Both the position numbers and the translations under genes were made by a program. Shown in pieces: positions 1-5,212 of a stretch of 5,591 bases of DNA. The notes below the pieces were generated by a model that saw nothing but the letters and a program-made list of their open reading frames with translations, did no database searches and was not told where the DNA came from. The DNA is from Candidatus Aenigmatarchaeota archaeon (lineage in GTDB: Archaea; Aenigmatarchaeota; Aenigmatarchaeia; CG10238-14): assembly GCA_026397455.1 (NCBI GenBank), contig JAPLUX010000075.1, forward strand, positions 1 to 5,591, given 5' to 3'. Position 1 is the first letter of the stretch; every line of letters starts with the position of its first letter.

Positions 1-1
1 G

Positions 2-27
2 TTCCAGTCTGGAAATTGAATCAATTT
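2..27. repeat. Two adjacent short inverted repeats upstream of tbp
   Basis: Positions 2-14 read TTCCAG-T-CTGGAA, a perfect 6-bp inverted repeat around one base. Positions 13-27 read AAATTGA-A-TCAATTT, a perfect 7-bp inverted repeat around one base. The two share bases 13-14. A one-base centre is too tight for an RNA hairpin loop, so protein-binding dyads are more natural than a terminator, but this is inference. They lie about 90-110 bases before the tbp start, so they could equally belong to whatever lies left of the window. Confidence 0.4.
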
Positions 28-60
28 TTACTAAGTTTAAGTGAGTACATTTAAATAGTG

Positions 61-92
61 TTTTTTAAATACTTGCGAAAAATATATAAATA
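61..92 (+). promoter_or_regulatory. tbp-mcm promoter region with two possible TATA boxes
   Basis: A BRE-like GCGAAAA (75-81) runs into a strong TATA box (about 82-89, ATATATAA). With the usual archaeal spacing of about 26 bases from box centre to start site, transcription would begin near 111-112, giving an almost leaderless tbp mRNA. A second TATA-like box, TTTAAATA (64-71), would instead place the start near 94, so that the Shine-Dalgarno-like GGAGAG at 104-109 is transcribed. Both may be used. TBP itself binds such boxes, so autoregulation is plausible but not shown. Confidence 0.6.
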
Positions 93-112
93 AGATTCAT
101 TTTGGAGAGAAA

Positions 113-685
113 ATGATGAAAAAATTTAATATAAAAATCGAAAACATTGTTGCTTCTGCAGCATTAGGTGTTAGGATTCCTTTAGAACAGATTGTCGAGC
201 ACTTGGAAGGAACTGAATATGAACCTGAGCAATTCCCAGGTTTAGTCTATCGTTTGAAAGACCCTAAAGCCGCTGTATTAATATTTTCATCCGGAAAGAT
301 AGTCTGTACCGGAGCCAGAAGTATAGAAGACGTGAGAAAAGTCGTTAAAAAAGTCGTAAAGATGATAAAGACGGCAAAACTCGGGGAACCAAAAAAATAT
401 TCTATTCAAATCGAGAATATTGTTGCTTCAGCTCAACTTCCCTTCAAATTAAACTTGGATAAAATAGCTTTTGAACTGGAAAATTCTGAGTACATCCCAG
501 AACAATTCCCTGGCTTGGTTTATAGGATGAAAGACCCTAAGGCTGCATTCTTACTTTTCAGTTCAGGTAAGGTTGTTTGTACCGGTGTAAGAAAGGGTGA
601 GGATATAGAGATCGCCCTCGACATTATATTCAAAAAATTAAAGTCTATCGCTGCATTCAAAAATAAGGTTTATGAAGAAAGATGA
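113..685 (+). CDS. tbp: TATA-binding protein (TBP)
   Basis: General archaeal transcription factor. It binds and bends the TATA box and, with TFB, recruits RNA polymerase. The 190-residue protein is two direct repeats of the saddle fold. NIVASA occurs at residues 11-16 and 102-107, EQFPGLVYR at 39-47 and 130-138, and FSSGK followed by VCTG in both halves, all at a constant offset of 91 residues. The DNA-intercalating phenylalanine pairs are probably F41/F58 and F132/F149. Length is normal. The protein ends KVYEER, without the run of acidic residues that tails many euryarchaeal TBPs. Two consecutive ATGs (113, 116) are possible starts, and GGAGAG at 104-109 suits either. The last 14 bases overlap mcm, which suggests co-transcription and translational coupling. 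Confidence 0.97.
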   Translation: MMKKFNIKIENIVASAALGVRIPLEQIVEHLEGTEYEPEQFPGLVYRLKDPKAAVLIFSSGKIVCTGARSIEDVRKVVKKVVKMIKTAKLGEPKKYSIQIENIVASAQLPFKLNLDKIAFELENSEYIPEQFPGLVYRMKDPKAAFLLFSSGKVVCTGVRKGEDIEIALDIIFKKLKSIAAFKNKVYEER

Positions 686-2681
686 AATCATAGATAAGTT
701 TTCAGAATTTTTGAGAGATAATTACTACAAAGACTTAGCTTTGGCTGTCACAGAAGGAAAAAAATCTCTCAACGTCGATTTTTCTTTAGTCGATAAATTC
801 GATCCTGAACTCACTGATGCAATACTAGAAAAACCAGAAGAAACCATTGAATGGATAGAAGAATCTATAGAAGAGATAGATTTACCACAAAAAGCAAAAT
901 TAAATATAAGATTTTTCAACACGCCCGATAACACGAAAATCAGGATAAGGAATATCAGAGCGGAACATATAGGAAAATTGTTGTGTGTTGATGGTATAGT
1001 CAAGAGAGCATCTGAAGTTAGGCCAGAGGTATCTGAGGTTGTTTTTGAATGTCCTGATTGCGGTAAGAGGATAATAGTCATACAAACAGAAAAAGAAAAA
1101 ACTATAACTTCACCAGGAAGATGCGATTGTGGATGCAGAAGAGGGTTCAAACAAGTGGGGCAGAGGTTGTATGATGCAAGATGGATTGCCATAGAAGAAC
1201 CTTTTGAGATAACGACTGGTGAAAGACCTTCTGAGATCATGGTTTATTTGAAACAGGATTTGACTTCCCCTAGGATGCGAAATAGAACTGACCCAGGAAA
1301 CAGAATAAAAGTGACTGGAATATTGAAAGAAATCCCAAAAAGGAATGAACGCGGTAAGAAGACTAGGCAGATGGAAATTTTATTGGATGCAAACAACGTT
1401 GAAGGCGTTGAAATAGAGTGGGAAGAATTAGACATGGACCCTGAGGAAGAAAAGAAGATAAAGAGGCTTGCGAAAGATCCTGACATTTACAATAAGTTGA
1501 TCGCTTCATTAGCTCCGAGTATGTACGGCATGGAAGATGTGAAATTGGCTATCATGTTTCAATTGTTCAGTGGAGAGCCTAAACTTTTGAAAGATGGAAC
1601 GAAAATAAGAGGAAACATTCACATTCTGTTAATTGGAGACCCAGCAGCTGGAAAAAGTCAGTTGATGCAATTAACTTCTAAGTTGATGCCACGTGGTAAG
1701 TATGTTTCCGGAACTGGTGTGACTGGACCAGGTCTTACAGCAACTGTCGTAAAAGATGAACAATTTTTAGGTGGATGGGTTTTAGAAGCAGGAGCGTTAA
1801 TCATGAGCAACAGAAGTATATGTGCGATTGATGAGTTCTCAAAAATAGCTCCACAAGACATAGTCGCATTACAAGAAGCCATGTCTATGGAAACAGTCTC
1901 TATAGCAAAGGCATCGATAGTAGCAACTTTACCCGCACAGACTGCTATTCTAGCAGGTGGTAATCCTAAACTCGGGAGGTTTGATCCTTACATACCGATA
2001 AGAGAACAAATATCCTTAGACGATGTAATGCTCAGTAGATTCGACTTGAAGTTTGCTCTGCGTGATGTCCCCAACCCTGAATTCGATGCTAAGATGGTTG
2101 AACATATCATAAAGATGAGACATTTCAAAGAAGAAGAAGCCAAGCCAGTCATAGAAGCAGATTTACTCAGAAAATATGTGTCATACTCTAGAAGTTATAT
2201 TCATCCTGTCCTAACAAAAGAAGCAGCAGAAGTATTAAAAGATTTTTACTTGAAGATGAGAGCAAAAGCTGGTGGTGAAGCGCCCGTTTCTATCACATTG
2301 AGACAATATGAGTCGTTGATAAGATTAGCAGAGGCGTCTGCAAAGATCAGGTTTAGTGATAAGGTAGAGATGGAAGATGCAGATAGGGCTATAAAATTGA
2401 TGAAAGTTTCTTTGAGACAGTTCGGTTTCGATCCTGAGACCGGAATGATAGATATAGACAGGGCAGAAGGAACTATGACGAGTTCTCAGAGGAGTAAAAT
2501 AAGGATTGTTTTAGATGTGATTGAAGAATTGACGAAAATTATCGGTAAGACTATCCCTGTTGAAGAGATAGCAAGAAGGGCAAGAGAGGAAGGCGTGGAA
2601 AATATAGATGAAATCCTAAAAGGAATGAAGAATGAAGGACTTGTTTTTGAACCCAGGCCAAACTTCATACAGAAGATTTAA
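672..2681 (+). CDS. mcm: Replicative DNA helicase MCM (minichromosome maintenance)
   Basis: Ring-forming AAA+ ATPase that unwinds DNA at the archaeal replication fork. The 669 residues match the family length and no intein is visible. The N-terminal DNA-binding and zinc domain spans about 1-250, with C127/C130 and a cluster C151/C153/C155. An N-terminal hairpin lies near 222-232. The ATPase core has Walker A GDPAAGKS (322-329), the motif WVLEAGAL (369-376), Walker B CAIDEF (384-389), a pre-sensor hairpin (about 410-423), sensor 1 N431, arginine finger R456 in LSRFD, and sensor 2 R544 in TLRQ. A winged helix closes the protein (about 605-669). Several core motifs depart from the common consensus (IDEFS for IDEFD, AGGNP for AAANP), but all catalytic residues are present. 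The start ATG lies inside the end of tbp, preceded by AAGGT (665-669), a close-set ribosome binding site. Confidence 0.97.
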   Translation: MKKDEIIDKFSEFLRDNYYKDLALAVTEGKKSLNVDFSLVDKFDPELTDAILEKPEETIEWIEESIEEIDLPQKAKLNIRFFNTPDNTKIRIRNIRAEHIGKLLCVDGIVKRASEVRPEVSEVVFECPDCGKRIIVIQTEKEKTITSPGRCDCGCRRGFKQVGQRLYDARWIAIEEPFEITTGERPSEIMVYLKQDLTSPRMRNRTDPGNRIKVTGILKEIPKRNERGKKTRQMEILLDANNVEGVEIEWEELDMDPEEEKKIKRLAKDPDIYNKLIASLAPSMYGMEDVKLAIMFQLFSGEPKLLKDGTKIRGNIHILLIGDPAAGKSQLMQLTSKLMPRGKYVSGTGVTGPGLTATVVKDEQFLGGWVLEAGALIMSNRSICAIDEFSKIAPQDIVALQEAMSMETVSIAKASIVATLPAQTAILAGGNPKLGRFDPYIPIREQISLDDVMLSRFDLKFALRDVPNPEFDAKMVEHIIKMRHFKEEEAKPVIEADLLRKYVSYSRSYIHPVLTKEAAEVLKDFYLKMRAKAGGEAPVSITLRQYESLIRLAEASAKIRFSDKVEMEDADRAIKLMKVSLRQFGFDPETGMIDIDRAEGTMTSSQRSKIRIVLDVIEELTKIIGKTIPVEEIARRAREEGVENIDEILKGMKNEGLVFEPRPNFIQKI

Positions 2682-2685
2682 TAAT

Positions 2686-2751
2686 ATGGATATGATAAAG
2701 ACAGAAAGAGAGTTCTAAGAGATATTAGAAGATGTTTCTGAGGCACCATAA
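2686..2751 (+). pseudogene. Possible remnant of a small gene behind mcm
   Basis: An ATG stands four bases after the mcm stop, a spacing typical of an operon. It opens a frame of ten codons (MDMIKTEREF), a TAA at 2716-2718, then ten more codons in the same frame (EILEDVSEAP), and a TAA at 2749-2751. Ignoring the first stop, the residues look like a charged, helical N-terminus of a real protein. This could be the stump of a third operon gene cut short when the convergent minus-strand gene arrived. It is very short and could be chance in AT-rich DNA, and I do not recognise a family. Confidence 0.2.
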
Positions 2752-2769
2752 AATATAGGTCGAGGCGCG

Positions 2770-2792
2770 AAAATTTTCCACAGGAAAATTTT
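2770..2792. terminator. Perfect 10-bp hairpin between convergent genes
   Basis: AAAATTTTCC (2770-2779), loop ACA (2780-2782), GGAAAATTTT (2783-2792). The arms are perfectly complementary. The element ends two bases short of the stop codon of the minus-strand gene and lies about 90 bases after the mcm stop. Because both arms end in T on either strand, it could act as a bidirectional termination or 3'-end stabilising element. Archaeal termination relies mainly on T-runs, so a hairpin role is inference. It is preceded by an unusually GC-rich patch (about 2758-2769) for this AT-rich window. Confidence 0.5.
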
Positions 2793-2794
2793 AA

Positions 2795-3229
2795 CTAAAT
2801 TTTGAGAATTAACATCGGTCCAAAATTAATCTTTTCTTTATTATAACCTAGCTTTTCTAAATAACCTCTTAGTGAAGAATTTACACTTTCCCTAGTTTCT
2901 CCAATTGAATATGGAATAAAAACATCAACATTACCATCTCTATGAAGTACAAATTCTAAAAACTTGTCTTTTGTTATTCCTACAGATTCTAAACCTGGAA
3001 TATCTTCATAAACGTCTACAATAACACGACTAACCTGATGTTCTAATGATATATAGTCGGAAGGGACTCCTTTACCGAATTGTTTCTCAACATTTGGCCA
3101 GTTCTTAATATCTACATCATTTACTTTTTTTACTTTTTTAGCATCTCCTATATTTGAACAATAACCTCGTGTTTTATAGTTAACATTCTTTAACTCTAAA
3201 TCTGCGATTAAACTTTTCGAGAAACTCAT
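2795..3229 (-). CDS. Hypothetical protein, 144 residues, unrecognised
   Basis: I do not recognise this family. The predicted protein is soluble, with no membrane segment, signal peptide or cysteine cluster (one Cys, in GYCSN). It has a lysine-rich stretch KKVKKV at about 31-36, and the second half alternates beta-like stretches (RVIVDVYED, VDVFIPY) with a probable helix near the C-terminus. The frame is open for 144 codons, starts at ATG 3229 without a Shine-Dalgarno and ends in TAG. Isoleucine is written ATT in 8 of 12 cases (ATA 3, ATC 1), whereas ATA predominates in mcm. Two of its five arginines are CGN. It is convergent to mcm and divergent from the OB-fold gene, so it breaks an otherwise one-stranded cluster. 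It may be a transferred gene. Confidence 0.7.
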   Translation of the reverse strand: MSFSKSLIADLELKNVNYKTRGYCSNIGDAKKVKKVNDVDIKNWPNVEKQFGKGVPSDYISLEHQVSRVIVDVYEDIPGLESVGITKDKFLEFVLHRDGNVDVFIPYSIGETRESVNSSLRGYLEKLGYNKEKINFGPMLILKI

Positions 3230-3249
3230 TTTTATCAGATATAAAATTA

Positions 3250-3258
3250 TTAATTAAA
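3250..3258 (-). promoter_or_regulatory. Possible TATA-like element for the minus-strand gene
   Basis: Read on the minus strand, TTTAATTAA (3258-3250) is centred about 25 bases before the ATG at 3229. That is the position expected for a leaderless archaeal transcript and fits the absence of a ribosome binding site. A second candidate, CTTAAA (3266-3261), is slightly farther away. The surrounding DNA is so AT-rich that either match may be chance. Confidence 0.3.
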
Positions 3259-3318
3259 GATTTAAGTTTGACGATAATTACGCTTCAAAGATATACCGAG
3301 GTCTCTATCTAAAAAGTG

Positions 3319-3333
3319 CCGAAAAAAATATAA
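3319..3333 (+). promoter_or_regulatory. BRE/TATA promoter of the OB-fold gene operon
   Basis: CCGAAAA (3319-3325, overlapping the TATA box) followed by AAATATAA (3326-3333) gives a purine-rich BRE and a TATA box. The expected transcription start is near 3355, leaving a leader of about 15-18 bases. The 14 bases 3320-3333 differ at one position from 76-89 in front of tbp, so the two transcription units seem to share a core promoter type. A second TATA-like stretch (about 3337-3344) would make the mRNA nearly leaderless. Confidence 0.6.
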
Positions 3334-3371
3334 TCGTTATATTTTAGTCTTTATCAACACATATAAGAACC

Positions 3372-4109
3372 ATGGAAAATTTAAGACAGACTACAGTTAA
3401 GATAAGAATTTCTGATTTAGTCAACAGTAAGTTCATTAAAAAAGAAGGTTTAGAACCAAGTTATGTCCTGACAGAACTGGGACAAAAGATTTCAAGAGCA
3501 AACTTAGTCGGGACGATTGTTGACAAGTTCATGAGCGAAGACGGCAACTACTCTTCCATAACTATGGATGATGATTCTGATTCCATTAGAGTAAAGGCTT
3601 TCAAAGAAGGTTCAAACATTTTTTCTAACTTGGAAATAGGAGATTTGGTAACAGTCATAGGAAAAGTGAGAGAATATGCTGGTGAGAATTACGTCATACC
3701 TGAAATAGTCAAAAAGATTGCTGACCCAAACTACGAATCTTTGCATAGATTAGAAGTCCTCAAACAATTCCTAAAACAGAAAAAAGATTTAGAGAACATT
3801 AAAAAAAATAAGGATAAATTCGGCAATATAGAAGAACTTAAAAAACATGTTAAAAAAGAATACGATATAGATGAAGATACAACGGATGCTATCATAGAGT
3901 CATTATCTACAGAAGGAGATATAAAGGAAGATTATAAACCTCTTTTATTACAGACGTTAGAGAAATTAGACAATGGAGAAGGAGTTGAGTTCAAAAAATT
4001 GTTGGAAGAAACTAAACTGCCTGAAAACGTTTTCGAGGAAGTTGTTAATGAATTGCTATCAAACGGAACATGCTATGAACCCTCTCCAGGAATAATGAAG
4101 AAGGTGTGA
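3372..4109 (+). CDS. RPA-like OB-fold protein with C-terminal winged helix
   Basis: Probably a single-stranded DNA-binding protein or RPA-associated factor. Residues about 40-118 have the pattern of a nucleic-acid-binding OB fold: ANLVGTIVDKF, then ITMDDDSDSIRVKAF, then IGDLVTVIGKVREYAGENYVI, followed by IADPNYE as in archaeal RPA subunits. A lysine-rich, probably helical linker follows (about 125-165). The C-terminus (about 186-245) looks like a winged helix, a layout resembling RPA32. The last 15 residues closely match the end of MCM (YEPSPGIMKKV against FEPRPNFIQKI). There is no clear ribosome binding site before ATG 3372, so a short-leader or leaderless mRNA is likely. The stop is two bases before the aIF2 beta ATG, so the two are almost certainly co-transcribed. 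Binding to ssDNA is family-based inference. Confidence 0.8.
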   Translation: MENLRQTTVKIRISDLVNSKFIKKEGLEPSYVLTELGQKISRANLVGTIVDKFMSEDGNYSSITMDDDSDSIRVKAFKEGSNIFSNLEIGDLVTVIGKVREYAGENYVIPEIVKKIADPNYESLHRLEVLKQFLKQKKDLENIKKNKDKFGNIEELKKHVKKEYDIDEDTTDAIIESLSTEGDIKEDYKPLLLQTLEKLDNGEGVEFKKLLEETKLPENVFEEVVNELLSNGTCYEPSPGIMKKV

Positions 4110-4111
4110 GA

Positions 4112-4519
4112 ATGAAAAAATACGAAGAGATGCTAAAAGAAGCCATTGAGAAGATTCCAGAAAATGTAAAAAAAGAGAGTAGGTATGAACTCCCTCAACC
4201 GCAGACAAATATTCAAGGTAACAGAACTTTCATAACAAATTTCACAGAAATAACCGATAGTATAAGAAGAGACCCAAAACATGTTTCAAAATACCTTTTC
4301 AGAGAATTAGCTACACCAGGTCACTTAAATGACAAAAGACTGATACTACAGGGAAAGGTCATGAGGAGTTTAATAGAGGAAAAGATTAAGTCTTATGTGA
4401 CCGAATTCGTTTATTGTAAAGAATGTAATAAACCAGATACGCACTTCGAAAAAGTTGAGAGGATAATGTTCTTAAAATGCGAAGCATGTGGAGCCAAGCA
4501 AGTTATCAGGCACATCTAA
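4112..4519 (+). CDS. Translation initiation factor aIF2 subunit beta
   Basis: Part of the heterotrimer aIF2 (alpha, beta, gamma) that brings methionyl initiator tRNA to the small ribosomal subunit in a GTP-dependent manner. The protein has 135 residues, normal for the archaeal family. It has an N-terminal helix (1-20), a central alpha-beta domain with the family signatures TFITNF (39-44), RDPKHVSKYLFRELAT (53-68) and LILQGK (77-82), and a C-terminal zinc ribbon with C102/C105 and C123/C126. A GTG at 4106 would add two residues, but ATG 4112 is preferred because AGGTG (4102-4106) lies five bases before it. The gene follows the OB-fold gene by two bases. Its stop is followed by a new promoter rather than by a tight junction. 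Confidence 0.96.
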   Translation: MKKYEEMLKEAIEKIPENVKKESRYELPQPQTNIQGNRTFITNFTEITDSIRRDPKHVSKYLFRELATPGHLNDKRLILQGKVMRSLIEEKIKSYVTEFVYCKECNKPDTHFEKVERIMFLKCEACGAKQVIRHI

Positions 4520-4521
4520 TG

Positions 4522-4531
4522 TTATATAAAT
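4522..4531 (+). promoter_or_regulatory. Probable TATA box of the histone-fold gene
   Basis: TTATATAAAT lies just after the aIF2 beta stop. Normal archaeal spacing puts the start site near 4552, leaving a leader of roughly 19 bases that contains the strong ribosome binding site at 4559-4566. This fits better than a second TATA-like stretch (about 4542-4551), which would place the start at the coding start and leave that ribosome binding site untranscribed. Confidence 0.5.
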
Positions 4532-4558
4532 TTCAAACCCATTATTTATAATCGAATA

Positions 4559-4566
4559 GAGGTGAT
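4559..4566 (+). promoter_or_regulatory. Strong Shine-Dalgarno that fixes a TTG start
   Basis: GAGGTGAT is a perfect match to the archaeal anti-Shine-Dalgarno complement. It ends four bases before TTG 4571. It includes the in-frame GTG at 4562, which is therefore unlikely to be the initiation codon. Confidence 0.75.
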
Positions 4567-4570
4567 TGTT

Positions 4571-4909
4571 TTGACAGAAAACACAGAAAAAACTGAGGTT
4601 CTACCATTACCAACAGCTCCAATAATCAGGATAATGAAAAAGAACCTTGATAAGAACAAACTCATTAAAAAGGAAGTAAAAGAAGGGATGAACAAATGGT
4701 TGGCAGTGATGTGTGAAAGAGCGACGAAAAAGATGAACGAGAAACCTTATGCTTCAGTCGATATGAGTGCATTCAAAGAGGCAATAGACATATACAACAG
4801 TATAGAAGAAGTGGAGAAAGAAAAACAGAGAATTATAGCAAGTTTAGAAAAAATAAAACAAGATTGCGATTCTTTGGTGAGAGATTTGGACAGAAAGTTC
4901 AAAGTTTAA
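4571..4909 (+). CDS. Histone-fold protein with C-terminal coiled coil
   Basis: Probable variant archaeal histone of 112 residues; canonical ones have about 66-70. Residues 11-24 (LPLPTAPIIRIMKK) match the start of archaeal histones (ELPIAPIGRIIK). A long helix lies at about 32-56 and a third helix at about 64-76, ending in EAIDIY where canonical histones have ELAVRRF. Beyond the fold, residues 74-110 form a helix with hydrophobic or tolerated residues in a 3-4 heptad pattern: 74, 78, 81, 85 (Lys), 88, 92, 95, 99 (Cys), 102, 106. This is a probable coiled coil of four heptads. By hand alignment, the loop that carries the Arg-Thr pair of canonical histones is altered (EKPYAS), so nucleosome-like DNA wrapping may be weakened. 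The start is TTG 4571, set by GAGGTGAT. Role in chromatin is inferred from the fold. Confidence 0.75.
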   Translation: MTENTEKTEVLPLPTAPIIRIMKKNLDKNKLIKKEVKEGMNKWLAVMCERATKKMNEKPYASVDMSAFKEAIDIYNSIEEVEKEKQRIIASLEKIKQDCDSLVRDLDRKFKV

Positions 4910-4924
4910 TCTTCTTGTGTTCGA

Positions 4925-5212
4925 ATGTTTTGGTATAAGACGCACTCAGAGAAAGAGAATTTAATAGTCGCTATTTGTGATGAAAAACTACTCGGCAAAA
5001 AAATAGGTAAAAAACCTAGAGTTACTGTCGAAAAAAATTTTTATGGGGGAGAATTGATAGACGATAAAAAGGCTGTGGAGATGATGGGAAAAGCAAACAT
5101 ATGCAACCTTCTTGGAAAAGAAATAATCAAAATAGCCTTGGAAAAAAAGTTTATTATGAAAGAGAATATTATTCTTATCGGTGACATTCCCCATGCACAA
5201 TTCATCCAGTAG
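4925..5212 (+). CDS. DUF424 family protein
   Basis: Conserved archaeal protein of unknown function (DUF424, COG2412). The 95 residues cover the whole family: the opening MFWYKTH and VAICDEKLLGKK (15-26), the FYGGEL core (39-44), ANICNLLGKEIIKIALEKKFI (57-77), and the closing GDIPHAQF (86-93), whose PHAQ is the most recognisable family mark. The protein is small and soluble. It follows the histone-fold gene by 15 bases and shows no clear ribosome binding site, so it is probably translated from the histone mRNA. Proximity to aIF2 beta suggests a link to translation, but no activity is established. Its last 20 bases overlap the next gene. Confidence 0.88.
   Translation: MFWYKTHSEKENLIVAICDEKLLGKKIGKKPRVTVEKNFYGGELIDDKKAVEMMGKANICNLLGKEIIKIALEKKFIMKENIILIGDIPHAQFIQ

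Noticed and set aside
113..685. DNA-level internal repeats within tbp
   Set aside because: They are explained by the ancient two-repeat structure of TBP and are not a separate repeat element.
725..1486. Open frames on the minus strand opposite mcm (725-1240, 900-1085, 1244-1486)
   Set aside because: They are antisense to a highly conserved coding region and give low-complexity Ser/Phe/Leu-rich translations with no family signature. Similar minus-strand frames at 1658-1882, 2486-2668 and 4988-5200 were rejected for the same reason.
2692..2741. Box C-like ATGATAA and box D-like CTGA 50 bases apart, as in a C/D guide RNA
   Set aside because: Box C is degenerate, and no convincing internal C' and D' boxes or terminal stem are present.
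2753..3301. ATATA and CGAGG on both sides of the minus-strand gene (2753-2765 and 3291-3301), as possible target duplications
   Set aside because: The spacing between the two parts differs (three bases against one) and the matches are only five bases each, so chance is likely.
3289..3310. AGATA/TATCT inverted repeat in the divergent promoter region
   Set aside because: Five-base arms with a 12-base spacer in AT-rich DNA are expected by chance.
4106..4111. GTG at 4106 as start of aIF2 beta
   Set aside because: It overlaps the ribosome binding site AGGTG, which is well placed for ATG 4112.
5181..5192. GTG at 5181 as start of the pilin-like gene
   Set aside because: It lies in the ribosome binding site, and ATG 5193 gives the usual short basic leader.
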